Part shown: piece by piece, positions 35,769 through 45,084 of the stretch | Layout of the letters: every line of letters begins with the position of its first letter | Position numbering within the stretch: position 1 is the first letter of the stretch | NCBI RefSeq assembly: GCF_001550135.1 | Contig: NZ_LRUE01000015.1 | Coordinates: 186,001-250,000, forward strand | Length of the DNA stretch: 64,000 nucleotides | Direction: 5' to 3' | Origin: Pseudoalteromonas shioyasakiensis | GTDB lineage: Bacteria > Pseudomonadota > Gammaproteobacteria > Enterobacterales > Alteromonadaceae | The notes under the pieces: generated by a model | Database searches by the model: none | Told to the model about the DNA's origin: nothing | The model's input: only the letters and a program-made list of their open reading frames with translations | Program-made: the position numbers and the translations under genes

Positions 35769-38696
35769 ATGTTTCGTCAGTTATCAATTGCTGTAGCAAT
35801 CAGTGCTGTGCTGTGCCCAGTACAAGCTGTGTATGCTCAAAACGACCAACAATCAGAAAAAATTGAACGAGTAGAAGTAACAGGATCACGAATTAAAGGG
35901 GTTGATTTAGAAGGAACCATCCCGCTTACAGTGCTTGACCAAGATGCAATCAAGCGCTCAGGAGCGAACACTATTCATGAATTATTAAAAGATTTATCCG
36001 TTTTTAAAGGCGGATCCGGTACCTTTTCAACATCAGAAAGTGGTGGTACATCAACCTCAACGCCAGCGGGTCAATCCGCTGCGAGCCTTAGAGGTATGGG
36101 TCCTTCTGCAACATTAACGCTGATTAATGGCCGCCGTGTTGCACCAAGCTCGTTCGCAGCAGGCACTGAAAACTTTGTCGATGTGAACTCAATTCCACTT
36201 GCTGCAATCGAGCGCATTGATATTTTAGCCACTGGCGCATCAGCAATTTATGGTGCTGATGCTGTCGCTGGTGTTATTAACTATATTCTTAAAGATGACT
36301 ATCAAGGAGCTGAAGTAAATACTTCTTACACCAATAGTTTTGACAGTCATGACGAAGCTAAGAAGCAGCTTAACTTAGTCTACGGAACCAATATCGGTGA
36401 AAGTAACTTAACGGTATTTGCTGATATTTACGACCGCAATGCCTTTAAAGCTACCGACAGAAGTTATACCGCAACACCTAATCTAGTGAATGGTTACTCA
36501 TATTTACCGAAACTTGAGAACTCACCAAACATTTATTATTACAGCAGCCGAGATGGCAATGAACTACCAGCGCCAAACTGTAAAACAGAGCTTGTCACGA
36601 CTGAGTATGGTGAGCAAATTTGTGCTTACTATGCTAACCAAGATGATTACCTAGAAACCCCATTTGAAAGCCTTTCAACTGGCTTTATGTTTAACAGCAC
36701 CTTAGGTGATTTAGATTGGCATACCGATTTCTTCTATAGCCAAACTAAATCAAAAGCCTATTCATCACCTGCACCAATCAATCAAATAAACGATGATGAT
36801 GGTCCGTTTATCATAGAAGATGCGCTATTCATTTATGATAACGCTGATGGCAGTAATGACTTAATGGACCAGCTTTATATTGATCCATTTACCACTCAAG
36901 CAGGTCGAGATGTTTATGGCTTTGCATTTGATGCACGTTTTAATTCACCGCGTACTGTTGAAGTTGAAACTAAAAACTTTCGCTTAGTCAGTAGCCTAGC
37001 TGGTTACATTGGTGATTGGAGTTGGGAGTCAGGTGTAACATTTTCTCGTTCTAAGTCAGAGCAAGAAGCGATTGATGGTATTTACAACCGCTACCAATTT
37101 CATGCTGCAATCACTGGTGAATTATGCTCTGACGGTTCAACGGCTACATACGATGGAACACAGCTCAATTGTGCGCAAGGTCAGTTAATGCCATTCTACA
37201 ACCCTTTTTTACAGGGTGATGCTAATAATGATGCGGTGCTTGAGCTTGCAAAAGCAAACCCTAGTAGAAGTGGTGAAAGTACAGTTTACGGATGGGATTT
37301 AAACTTTAATGGCGACTTATTTACATTTAATGAGTTACCCATTTATGCTGCATTTGGTGTTGAGGCTCGCCGAGAAGAGTTAAAAGATATTCCGTCTTTA
37401 GACTCTCAAGCGCGTGCTGAAAATGGTTATTTAGTTGATGTTTTTGGTTTTGGCTCGAGCTTATCAGAAGCAGACCGTACGCAATACGCTGCATTTGTAG
37501 AGTTGAATATGCCAGTTACTGAGCAGCTAGAACTGCAAGTTGCTGGTCGTTACGATCATTACAATGACTTTGGTGGAACGTTTAACCCTAAAGTTGGTTT
37601 CAGCTACCGCCCTTCAGATTCTCTAATTATTAGGAGCTCTTGGTCAACGTCGTTTAGAGCACCTTCATTAACTCAAGCTGGCGTAAAATTACGTACCACA
37701 CAATCAAGCTTTGATTGCGGCGCAAATCAGGCAGTTGCAGACTTATACTGTATGGGTGATGGTACGGAAGTCAGTGTTAACAGCCTAGAACTTGGTAATC
37801 AAGCACTCAAAGCCGAAGAGTCTGAAGCGCTCAGTATTGGCTTTGCATGGAGCCCATCTGTAAATACCAATCTAACTGTCGATTATTGGCATTTTGATCA
37901 TGAACAAGTTATCGATACCAATATGACTGCCGTCCTAGATAGAGCAATTACGGATGCTTCTCTTCGTCACTGTGGCTTAGTACCACAAGGACAACAAGGT
38001 ATTTCGTACGAGCAGCAGCTGTGTGAAGTAACCGATAATGCTGGCCTTAATATCGAAAGTGATGGCGCTAATCTTTCAGAGATCCTAACAAACTATATTA
38101 GTGAGTTTAACCCGCGAGAAGATGAGCTATTCCTGCCACTATTTAGAGACCATGTTATTCCACTGGAAAATACCGGCACACAAACCTTAGCGGGTATCGA
38201 CTTTAAATTCGATCATCGTTTTCTTTTTGCAAAAGGTAATTTAACACTCGCTTTTGATGGTACACACTATTTAGAGTTTGAGCGAAACAAACCCGGTTCA
38301 GATGCAATCGAAAAGCTAATCGGCACTTATCGCTACCCTGAAAATGTTGGCAGATTCTCTATCGATTGGGATGCCGAGAGTTATTATTTAAACCTAGGCG
38401 CCAATTATACCAGTAGCTATGAGGATGATATTGAAGGGCTTCGTGGCCGTGAAATAGATGAGCTAGCAGAACTTGGCGAGCTTAATGATGAGTTAAAACG
38501 CGATGTTGATGACTGGCTAGTATGGGATTTATCTGCCGGGTATTTTATCAATGATTCATTATCAATCCGTGCTCGTATCGATAATATCTTCGATAAAGAA
38601 CCGCCTAAACTGTATGGTTCAAGTCGAGGTTTTGATTCTATAAACCATAATGCTTATGGCAGTCGCTATACGTTAAGTTTGAGCTATCGCTTTTAG
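35769..38696 (+). CDS. TonB-dependent receptor of the cyanophycin/peptide locus
   Basis: Outer membrane receptor of 975 residues. A signal peptide ends near VYAQ, then a TonB-box/plug start IERVEVTGSRI, a plug with LRGMGPSATLTLINGRRV and ATGASAIYGADAVAGVINYIL, and a barrel ending in LSLSYRF. This plug type is common in receptors for peptides, sugars and other nutrients in Alteromonadales. Gene context (exported cyanophycinase, isoaspartyl dipeptidase, carrier) suggests it imports beta-Asp-Arg dipeptide or short cyanophycin fragments; the substrate is inferred. AAAGG precedes the ATG. Its leader holds a structured element and an attenuator-like hairpin. Confidence 0.9.
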   Translation: MFRQLSIAVAISAVLCPVQAVYAQNDQQSEKIERVEVTGSRIKGVDLEGTIPLTVLDQDAIKRSGANTIHELLKDLSVFKGGSGTFSTSESGGTSTSTPAGQSAASLRGMGPSATLTLINGRRVAPSSFAAGTENFVDVNSIPLAAIERIDILATGASAIYGADAVAGVINYILKDDYQGAEVNTSYTNSFDSHDEAKKQLNLVYGTNIGESNLTVFADIYDRNAFKATDRSYTATPNLVNGYSYLPKLENSPNIYYYSSRDGNELPAPNCKTELVTTEYGEQICAYYANQDDYLETPFESLSTGFMFNSTLGDLDWHTDFFYSQTKSKAYSSPAPINQINDDDGPFIIEDALFIYDNADGSNDLMDQLYIDPFTTQAGRDVYGFAFDARFNSPRTVEVETKNFRLVSSLAGYIGDWSWESGVTFSRSKSEQEAIDGIYNRYQFHAAITGELCSDGSTATYDGTQLNCAQGQLMPFYNPFLQGDANNDAVLELAKANPSRSGESTVYGWDLNFNGDLFTFNELPIYAAFGVEARREELKDIPSLDSQARAENGYLVDVFGFGSSLSEADRTQYAAFVELNMPVTEQLELQVAGRYDHYNDFGGTFNPKVGFSYRPSDSLIIRSSWSTSFRAPSLTQAGVKLRTTQSSFDCGANQAVADLYCMGDGTEVSVNSLELGNQALKAEESEALSIGFAWSPSVNTNLTVDYWHFDHEQVIDTNMTAVLDRAITDASLRHCGLVPQGQQGISYEQQLCEVTDNAGLNIESDGANLSEILTNYISEFNPREDELFLPLFRDHVIPLENTGTQTLAGIDFKFDHRFLFAKGNLTLAFDGTHYLEFERNKPGSDAIEKLIGTYRYPENVGRFSIDWDAESYYLNLGANYTSSYEDDIEGLRGREIDELAELGELNDELKRDVDDWLVWDLSAGYFINDSLSIRARIDNIFDKEPPKLYGSSRGFDSINHNAYGSRYTLSLSYRF

Positions 38697-38838
38697 CAAG
38701 GTTTGGGCGGCTTAATAGTCGCCCACATCTTTGAGCTTACGTTATCTTAAACTGACGACTCTCAGTATTAATCTTTCTTAGCAAGGGCTACAATACCTTG
38801 CTTATCTTATAAACGTCGAATGACATTTAAGTGACTTT
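38697..38838 (+). other. Gap between receptor and carrier with two hairpins
   Basis: 142 bases. Hairpins GGGCG/CGCCC (38705-38724) and AGCAAGG/CCTTGCT (38780-38802, 7 bp) are visible, neither with a strong T-run. They may reduce read-through from the receptor gene to the carrier. No promoter is evident. Confidence 0.45.
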
Positions 38839-40248
38839 ATGAAAAACAAACAGTTTGCGATGCCAGATGCGAGCATCATTTTGTTGTGCGTCGCAGTTAT
38901 CGCCTATTTTGCCAGCCTATTTATAACCCCCGGTGTGTTTAATGCCGAAAAAGATAGCCATAGCGTTGAATTATCACAATATCAAACAGCCTCAGATCAT
39001 ACACCGCCAGCATTTTTTGCAGAAGGTGGTGAAATTGGCCTAGCTAATGTCTTATTTGAAGGGTTAGTGTCAGGTGATAAGTATGGCGCAGCGATTGGTG
39101 TAATGGCGTTTATTTTAATCACTGGCGGTGCGTTTGGGATTATCTTAAAAACCGGTGCGATAAATAACGGCATAATGGCACTCATTAATAAAACACAACA
39201 TATTGAGTGGGTATTCATTCCTCTCTTGTTTGTGCTTTTCTCTTTAGGGGGGGCGGTTTTCGGCATGGGTGAAGAAGCCATCGCCTTTTGTATTGTGTTA
39301 TTCCCGATTATGAAACAACTTGGCTATGACGCAAAAGTGACGGTATTAACAACCTATGTTGCTACACAAATTGGCTTTGCTACCTCATGGATGAATCCAT
39401 TTAGCATTGCCATAGCTCAATCAATTGCTGAAATTCCCGTTTTTTCTGGCGCAGGGTTCAGAATGGTTGCTTGGCTTGTTTTTACTTCATTTGGCCTTGT
39501 ATTCACCATTCGCTATGCCAATTCTATCAGAGCAACTAAACAACAATCTAACCAACACATAAACAGTGCAATAAATTTAGATAACGCAGATAAACTAATC
39601 TTACTTACTTTTATTGCTGGCATTGTTTGGGTTATTTGGGGCGTGATGGCTCGGCAGTATTATATTCCTGAACTAGCAGCGCAATTCTTTTGCCTAGGTA
39701 TTGCTTGCGCTGTAATAGCCAGCCTATTCAAAAAACAAACTGCCAATGAAAGCGCAAACGCATTTAAAGAAGGTGCCCAAGAGCTCTTACCTGCAGCGCT
39801 TTTGGTTGCTTTGGCAAAAGGCGTTATTTTAATACTTGGCGGTAGCGATTTAACGTCACCTTCGACCCTTAATACCTTACTGTACTATAGTGCCACCAGC
39901 ATCTCAGTTGTGCCCGATTATATTGCTGCTTGGGGCATGCTATTATTTCAAAGTGTATTTAACTTCTTTGTTTCGTCTGGTTCAGGACAAGCAGCCATAA
40001 CAATGCCGCTAATGTCGCCGCTCGGTGATTTATTAAATATCTCACGTCAAATTGTGGTGTTGGCATTTCAGTTGGGTGATGGTTTAACTAATATTTTTAT
40101 TCCTACTTCTGCTAGTCTCATTGGCTGTTTAGGTATTGTTAAATTAGATTGGAGTGAATGGGCACGTTTTATTTGGCGCTTCACTTTGGCTTTGTTTGGC
40201 CTTGCCAGTGGTTTTATTTTTCTCGCACACTTTATTAACTATCAGTAA
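38839..40248 (+). CDS. YfcC-family inner membrane carrier
   Basis: Transporter of 469 residues with about twelve helices, of the YfcC/DcuC-related ion transporter superfamily (often labelled basic amino acid antiporter or short-chain carrier). Family motifs are LITGGAFGIILKTGAI, GAVFGMGEEAIAF, SWMNPFSIAIAQSIA and a C-terminal VSSGSGQAAITMPLMSPLGD. It lies 12 bases upstream of the isoaspartyl dipeptidase, so the pair is probably cotranscribed and it should bring the dipeptide (or Asp/Arg) into the cytoplasm. A paralogue with the same motifs is at 57623. The ribosome binding site is weak. Confidence 0.85.
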   Translation: MKNKQFAMPDASIILLCVAVIAYFASLFITPGVFNAEKDSHSVELSQYQTASDHTPPAFFAEGGEIGLANVLFEGLVSGDKYGAAIGVMAFILITGGAFGIILKTGAINNGIMALINKTQHIEWVFIPLLFVLFSLGGAVFGMGEEAIAFCIVLFPIMKQLGYDAKVTVLTTYVATQIGFATSWMNPFSIAIAQSIAEIPVFSGAGFRMVAWLVFTSFGLVFTIRYANSIRATKQQSNQHINSAINLDNADKLILLTFIAGIVWVIWGVMARQYYIPELAAQFFCLGIACAVIASLFKKQTANESANAFKEGAQELLPAALLVALAKGVILILGGSDLTSPSTLNTLLYYSATSISVVPDYIAAWGMLLFQSVFNFFVSSGSGQAAITMPLMSPLGDLLNISRQIVVLAFQLGDGLTNIFIPTSASLIGCLGIVKLDWSEWARFIWRFTLALFGLASGFIFLAHFINYQ

Positions 40249-40259
40249 AAGATTTAATT

Positions 40260-41426
40260 ATGTTAACACTTATAAAAGGCGCAGACGTTTTCGCCCCCTC
40301 ACCTTTAGGCATTCAAGATGTCCTTATTGCTGGCACAAAAATAGTTGATATACAGCCTGAAATAACTATCGATACCTATCAGGGGATTACCAAGGTAGAT
40401 GGCACTCATTGTATTTTGGCCCCGGGGTTTGTGGATTCACTCGTTCATATAACTGGCGGTGGCGGCGAAGCTGGCTTTGCAAGTAGAACACCAGAAATGA
40501 ACCTGACTGATGCAACACTGCATGGTACAACTACTGTTATTGCAGCCCTGGGCACTGACTCAAGTAGCCGAACTCATAGTAACCTGATTGCTAAAGCAAA
40601 AGAGCTGAAAGAGCTTGGGCTCAACGTTTTTTGTCATTCGGGCTCATATCATTTACCTGCGAAAACACTGACAGGCTCTATCACCAGCGATTTAATGTAC
40701 ATAGATGAGTTTATTGGCGTGGGAGAAGTTGCTATATCTGATCATCGTAGCAGCCAACCCACAGTGCAACAGCTGGCAGAACTGGCTGCAGAGGCAAAAG
40801 TGGCCGGCATGTTAAGTGGTAAAAAAGGCACTGTCAGCATTCATGTTGGCCCTGTTGATACACATTTATCGATATTGCATGAGGTTGATAAGCTAACCGA
40901 TATTTCGCTAGCACAATTTTACCCAACTCACATGAATCGTAATATCGACTTACTTAATGCTGGGGTAGAGTTTTGTAAAGCCGGTGGCACTATCGATTTT
41001 ACAACAAGTACAACAGAGTATGACCTTGCTCATGGTGAATACTCTGCCGCACACGCACTTGCCTATTGTATAGAGAATAAAGTCGACCCAACGAAGCTCA
41101 CTATGAGCTCTGATGGCCATGCAAGCCTCCCTATTTTTGACAAAAGCTATAATCTGCTTGGCCTTGAAGTAGGTAAAGAGTCCACATTGCATGGCTCGTT
41201 TGTAGAAGCAGTGCAAAAATTTAATGTTTCGATTGAACACGCTTTAATGGCTGTTACATCAAACCCTGCACAGATACTGGGTATAAATAAAGGTGTAATT
41301 AAGCAAAATGCAGATGCCGACCTTGTGTTACTTAATAAAACAACGCTTGCGCCAACAGAATGCTGGTCAAAGGGTGTTCATATGGTAAGCAAAGGCAAAG
41401 CACTTGTTAAAGGCACCTTTGAATAA
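40260..41426 (+). CDS. iadA: Isoaspartyl dipeptidase (IadA-like) with altered metal site
   Basis: Cytoplasmic amidohydrolase that splits beta-aspartyl dipeptides; some IadA enzymes hydrolyse beta-Asp-Arg, the last step of cyanophycin breakdown. The 388-residue length and the GGGGEAG..RTPE, ISDHRS, PTHMNRN and SSDGHAS motifs match E. coli IadA. From the six metal and catalytic positions known in E. coli (His68, His70, carbamylated Lys162, His201, His230, Asp285), four are kept (His63, His195, His224, Asp285). The first His of HxH is Leu61 (codon CTC, 40440) and the Lys position is Glu156. This predicts a single-metal centre of the NagA kind, still compatible with catalysis. It follows the YfcC carrier by 12 bases. 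Confidence 0.88.
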   Translation: MLTLIKGADVFAPSPLGIQDVLIAGTKIVDIQPEITIDTYQGITKVDGTHCILAPGFVDSLVHITGGGGEAGFASRTPEMNLTDATLHGTTTVIAALGTDSSSRTHSNLIAKAKELKELGLNVFCHSGSYHLPAKTLTGSITSDLMYIDEFIGVGEVAISDHRSSQPTVQQLAELAAEAKVAGMLSGKKGTVSIHVGPVDTHLSILHEVDKLTDISLAQFYPTHMNRNIDLLNAGVEFCKAGGTIDFTTSTTEYDLAHGEYSAAHALAYCIENKVDPTKLTMSSDGHASLPIFDKSYNLLGLEVGKESTLHGSFVEAVQKFNVSIEHALMAVTSNPAQILGINKGVIKQNADADLVLLNKTTLAPTECWSKGVHMVSKGKALVKGTFE

Positions 41427-41444
41427 GGCCGCAATCGGCGGCCT
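41426..41444. terminator. Hairpin between convergent genes
   Basis: Perfect 7-bp stem (AGGCCGC / GCGGCCT) spanning the stop codon regions of iadA and the CorC-like gene. GC-rich, no T-run. Confidence 0.45.
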
Positions 41445-42729
41445 AAACAGTATCCGAAATTCGAGTAACAAGTAGTTGCTCGACTTTCACCCCTTCAACA
41501 TCAACAACCTCAAACTTATAGCCACCGTAATTAATAAACTCGGCGCGTTTAGGCAGGCGTTTCATGGTGTATATTAAAAACCCTGCGACTGTTTCGTAAT
41601 GAGACTGTTCAGGGAACTCTTCAATTTCAAGTACCTTAGCAAGCTCAACCACAGGTGTTAAACCATCGACCAGCCAAGATGAATTATCACGTTGAATAAT
41701 TAACTCTTCACCCTGGTGGCTAATTAAGTCGCCCATAAATCCTTTCATTAAATCTTTAACAGTAACAATACCTACCATTAGCGCATACTCATTAACCACT
41801 ACGGCAAACGGCTCTGCCGCTTTTTTGAAAGTATTTAGCGCCTCTGAAAGACTCAATGTTTCTGGCAGATAAAAAATATCTTGGCTTATCAGTTCATTAT
41901 CGATTTCAGCGGTTTGCCCTTTTAGCACTTTGCGCAAAATATCTTTTGATTCAACCGAACCAATTAATTTATCTAAACTACCATCACAGACTAAAAAGTG
42001 ATTATGAGGGTGCTCAATAATTTTGGTTGCAACTTCTTGAGCATCCGCCTTTACATCAAAAAACACAATTTGATCACGAGGAGTCATCACACTCGATAAA
42101 AAACGTGCCTCTAAATCAAATACATTGCCAATTAGCTCATATTCTTGTTGCTGTAAGCTGCCGTACTCTGCCCCTGCATCCATCATCGCAACGATGTCTT
42201 CTGTGGTGACAATATCTTCTCGTTCAGCGGGTACTTTAAACGCGCGTAAAACCAAATTAGTTATACCATTAAAGAAAACAACAAAAGGAGTGAGCGCAAA
42301 GGTCACCCAACGCATAATGGACACCACGTTAACTGCAACTGCCTCTGGCATAATCATGGCTAACCGTTTAGGTAATAAGTCAGCGAATAGAATAAACAAA
42401 GAGGTAATACTCAAAAACGAAATCAAAAAGCTGATTTGACTCAATAACGGGCCTTGATAAATCATGCCTAAAATTTGTTCTATGTAAGGAGATAATGCTT
42501 GCTCACCAACAATACCACCTAAAATGGCAATTGCGTTGAGGGCAATTTGTATCATGGCAAAAAATGCCCCAGGTTGCTCTTGCAAACTAAGTACTGCTTG
42601 GGCTTTTTTGTTGCCTTCGTCCACCATAACTCGTAATTTGATCTTACGAGATGCCGCAATCGCAATTTCGCTCATTGCAAACAATGCACTGATCAAAATT
42701 AAAATCATGATAATGAGTAAATCACTCAT
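41443..42729 (-). CDS. CNNM/CorC family membrane protein
   Basis: Protein of 428 residues with an N-terminal DUF21 membrane domain (four helices, about 1-165), a CBS pair (about 205-330) and a C-terminal CorC_HlyC domain (about 345-425). Proteins of this family are Mg2+ (or cobalt) efflux or Na+/Mg2+ exchange proteins; older names are hemolysin-related. MTPRDQIVFFDV marks the start of the CBS region. The gene is monocistronic. Confidence 0.9.
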   Translation of the reverse strand: MSDLLIIMILILISALFAMSEIAIAASRKIKLRVMVDEGNKKAQAVLSLQEQPGAFFAMIQIALNAIAILGGIVGEQALSPYIEQILGMIYQGPLLSQISFLISFLSITSLFILFADLLPKRLAMIMPEAVAVNVVSIMRWVTFALTPFVVFFNGITNLVLRAFKVPAEREDIVTTEDIVAMMDAGAEYGSLQQQEYELIGNVFDLEARFLSSVMTPRDQIVFFDVKADAQEVATKIIEHPHNHFLVCDGSLDKLIGSVESKDILRKVLKGQTAEIDNELISQDIFYLPETLSLSEALNTFKKAAEPFAVVVNEYALMVGIVTVKDLMKGFMGDLISHQGEELIIQRDNSSWLVDGLTPVVELAKVLEIEEFPEQSHYETVAGFLIYTMKRLPKRAEFINYGGYKFEVVDVEGVKVEQLLVTRISDTV

Positions 42730-42868
42730 TGTAGCTCCTAATAATTAAGCGCATTCAGAGTGTTGAATGCAAACAACTTTTTGCTCGTTTAGGCTAGCGA
42801 GAGTTTGGCGAGAATGGACAAAAAGCAGCTGATTATAGCCACTTTGTAGCAATCAACAAGTGCTATTT

Positions 42869-43561
42869 TTAATCGTTAATAGCAAAGCCTTTATTTAATT
42901 TTTCAAGAGTAACAGGATTGATATTTTTATTGCAGGCAAAGTATAACTGAGGTGTGCCAACGGGCAGTTTAAATATCGGTTTTAAATCTTCAAGGGTGCT
43001 GTCGTTATCGCGCTCATATTTAAATTGTTCATCGCTGAGGATGACTAAATCTATACTTGAGCGTCTGCTTTTCAGTACATCGTAAATATTGTCAAAACTA
43101 TCAAGTAAGATCAGCTGATTACGCTCATCAAAGCCGTTTTCTTTTAGGTAAATGTGTGAATAGTTATTTTTTAATACTGCAATTCGGTATTTCTTAGCTT
43201 CATCTATGTTAGCTATAGTTACTTGCTCAGATTTAAAAGAATAGAATGACGCTGAAAAGCCACCAATTTTCGCTACCCAAGTAAACTTATCTTCGCGTGC
43301 CGGAAGCCTTGCCATAGAAAAGATGCAGGTATTGCTATCACGCAATGCAGCGTTATATGAAATTGACCAAGAATTTACTGACAGCTCATAATCTACGCCA
43401 CTTTTTTCTAAACCTGATTTAACTTTATCAACCACAGTGCCAGTTAATACGCCATTTTTATCTAGGTATTGAAAATTAGGAAAGTTTTCGGTCACCACAG
43501 TGATCGCTGCAAAACAAGGTTGCAGAAAAAGCAGCAATGACAGGGTTAGAATTGTGCGCAT
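42869..43561 (-). CDS. Family 3 periplasmic substrate-binding-like protein
   Basis: Exported protein of 230 residues: signal peptide ending near CFA-A, then an ABC-type family 3 solute-binding fold (ITVVTENFPNFQYLDKNGVLTG, VDKVKSGLEKSGVDYEL, a hinge at RIAVLKNNYSHIYLKENGF). No transporter genes adjoin it, as is common in Alteromonadales where such proteins may be sensors or remnants. An upstream in-frame TTG exists, but the ATG at 43561 gives a normal signal peptide. Confidence 0.75.
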   Translation of the reverse strand: MRTILTLSLLLFLQPCFAAITVVTENFPNFQYLDKNGVLTGTVVDKVKSGLEKSGVDYELSVNSWSISYNAALRDSNTCIFSMARLPAREDKFTWVAKIGGFSASFYSFKSEQVTIANIDEAKKYRIAVLKNNYSHIYLKENGFDERNQLILLDSFDNIYDVLKSRRSSIDLVILSDEQFKYERDNDSTLEDLKPIFKLPVGTPQLYFACNKNINPVTLEKLNKGFAIND

Positions 43562-43652
43562 GATGAGCGATACCAAATAAATTATAATTATTTTTTATAA
43601 TAATATAGCTCGAAGTTGCAGATATTGAAATATTATTTAGTAAAAAGGAATG

Positions 43653-43675
43653 AGCGGAAACAGGGTGTTTCCGCT
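43653..43675 (-). terminator. Terminator after the ureohydrolase
   Basis: Perfect 9-bp stem (AGCGGAAAC / GTTTCCGCT), five-base loop; on the minus strand a T-run follows after five bases. Confidence 0.7.
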
Positions 43676-43685
43676 ATAGAGTCAA

Positions 43686-44795
43686 TTACTTATTCATTGC
43701 ATTAATCAAAAAAGCTGAGATTTTAGCGCCTTCTCTTAGAGTTGTTTCAGAACTTGTCTGACCGATTAATGAGCTATCTGTGAATGGTGCAATTTCCATC
43801 ATGTCAGCACCAGTAATTGGGAACTCGTCAGCCAATGCAACTAGAATGTCTAATGCATGCTGAGGTGTTAAACCACCGGCTTCTGGTGTTCCTGTCGCTG
43901 AAGCAAAGCTTTCATCAAGTGCATCAATATCAAAGCTCACATAAAGCTCATCAACATTATCTGCTTTTAGCTGCGCAATAACTTCTTCAGCAACAGCTTT
44001 AGCGCCACGTTCGATGATTTCGTGTGCCCAATGTTGTTTAACGCCAAACGTGTCTTCCCAGTGTTGCTTAGGCTTACCACTAGAGCGAATACCAAATTGA
44101 ATTAAGTTACGTGGAGCTGGTAAGTACTCAAGAATATGTGTACACCACGAACCAAAACATAAATCGATACCTAAACGTTCTACTAATAAGTCTGTATGAG
44201 CATCAAAATGAATGATTGCAGTGCGTTTACCTGCATCACGTTTTGCTTTTAAGTAAGCTTTAGTCAGCGGGTAGCTAATTGAATGGTCGCCACCAATACC
44301 AAAAATACCCTTATCTGGGTAATTTGCATAAAAGCCATCACAGACATCTTCAGTGATAGACAAAGGCGATACATGATATTCGCTGTTTTCATCAGCATAT
44401 AACGCTTTTTGACAGTTTGTAATGGTTGCATCGTTAAGGTATTTATCATGCAATAAATGCGGGATCACACGAACATCGCCTAAATCAAAGGCGCGCGCTT
44501 GTGGTTGTTGATCAATCAAAGTAGAACGTAAAAATAATGGACCCCAGTTAGCACCACGTAAAATACCACCGCCACAGTCAGAGCTAATACCTAAAATTAC
44601 CGCTTTGTGTTCAGACTCTGCCAGTGTTTCAAGTGACTCTTTCCAAAGCACATCAACATTATCTGTTTGACCGTATAATTTAGTACGCAGCGCATCTTTA
44701 CGTTCTTTTGCTGTATTAACTGTAAATACGCCATCGCCAGGAGGACAAAGACACTGACTTAGTTTTTCGTGGAAGGCTTTTTGTGTGTTACTCAT
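43686..44795 (-). CDS. Arginase/agmatinase-family ureohydrolase
   Basis: Binuclear manganese hydrolase of guanidino compounds. From the ATG at 44795, chosen for its CGGAG site, it has 369 residues. Metal ligands are visible: His171 in GGDHS, Asp198/His200/Asp202 in FDAHTD, and Asp289/Asp291 in SFDIDALD. The N-terminal part is longer (about 110 residues before the core) than in E. coli agmatinase, and contains GGGILRGANWGP. Arginase, agmatinase, guanidinobutyrase or another guanidino substrate are all possible. Being 2.3 kb from the IadA gene, it may use arginine released from cyanophycin, by inference. A terminator hairpin follows the gene. Confidence 0.82.
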   Translation of the reverse strand: MSNTQKAFHEKLSQCLCPPGDGVFTVNTAKERKDALRTKLYGQTDNVDVLWKESLETLAESEHKAVILGISSDCGGGILRGANWGPLFLRSTLIDQQPQARAFDLGDVRVIPHLLHDKYLNDATITNCQKALYADENSEYHVSPLSITEDVCDGFYANYPDKGIFGIGGDHSISYPLTKAYLKAKRDAGKRTAIIHFDAHTDLLVERLGIDLCFGSWCTHILEYLPAPRNLIQFGIRSSGKPKQHWEDTFGVKQHWAHEIIERGAKAVAEEVIAQLKADNVDELYVSFDIDALDESFASATGTPEAGGLTPQHALDILVALADEFPITGADMMEIAPFTDSSLIGQTSSETTLREGAKISAFLINAMNK

Positions 44796-44827
44796 CTCTA
44801 CTCCGCTGATCTTTATCTGCATATTCA

Positions 44828-44850
44828 TGCGTAATTAAAAAAGTTACGCA
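44828..44850. promoter_or_regulatory. Inverted repeat upstream of the ureohydrolase
   Basis: TGCGTAA (44828-44834) / TTACGCA (44844-44850), nine-base spacer, 33 bases before the start codon. It could be an operator. TTGAGT and TATACA further up the minus strand are possible promoter boxes with a short (15-base) spacer. Confidence 0.4.
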
Positions 44851-45084
44851 ATTAAGTTTGTGTATAGTCTAGATTTTTGAGACTCAACAATCACTTGCTC
44901 AACCAAACCTATAACTCACTGATATTAAATGGTTATAATTTTAATGCAGATGAATTTAAACTGCTCTAGTCAAATAAGAGCGCTGTATTTTGGCAGGTAT
45001 AACATGCGCGAAAAGAAAGTCAAATTTTGCGGCAACCTAGGTGATTGCCGCTATAGATTTATATTCAAACGAAGTGAATACTCA
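44851..45084. other. Intergenic region with a hairpin
   Basis: About 230 bases without a credible gene. A 7-bp hairpin GCGGCAA (45029-45035) / TTGCCGC (45045-45051) lies downstream of the DUF2189 gene, but no T-run accompanies it on either strand. Confidence 0.4.

Noticed and set aside
38839..40248. Naming the YfcC carrier an arginine/ornithine antiporter or a C4-dicarboxylate carrier
   Set aside because: Both names occur for relatives, but the sequence does not decide between them; context points to peptide products only by inference.
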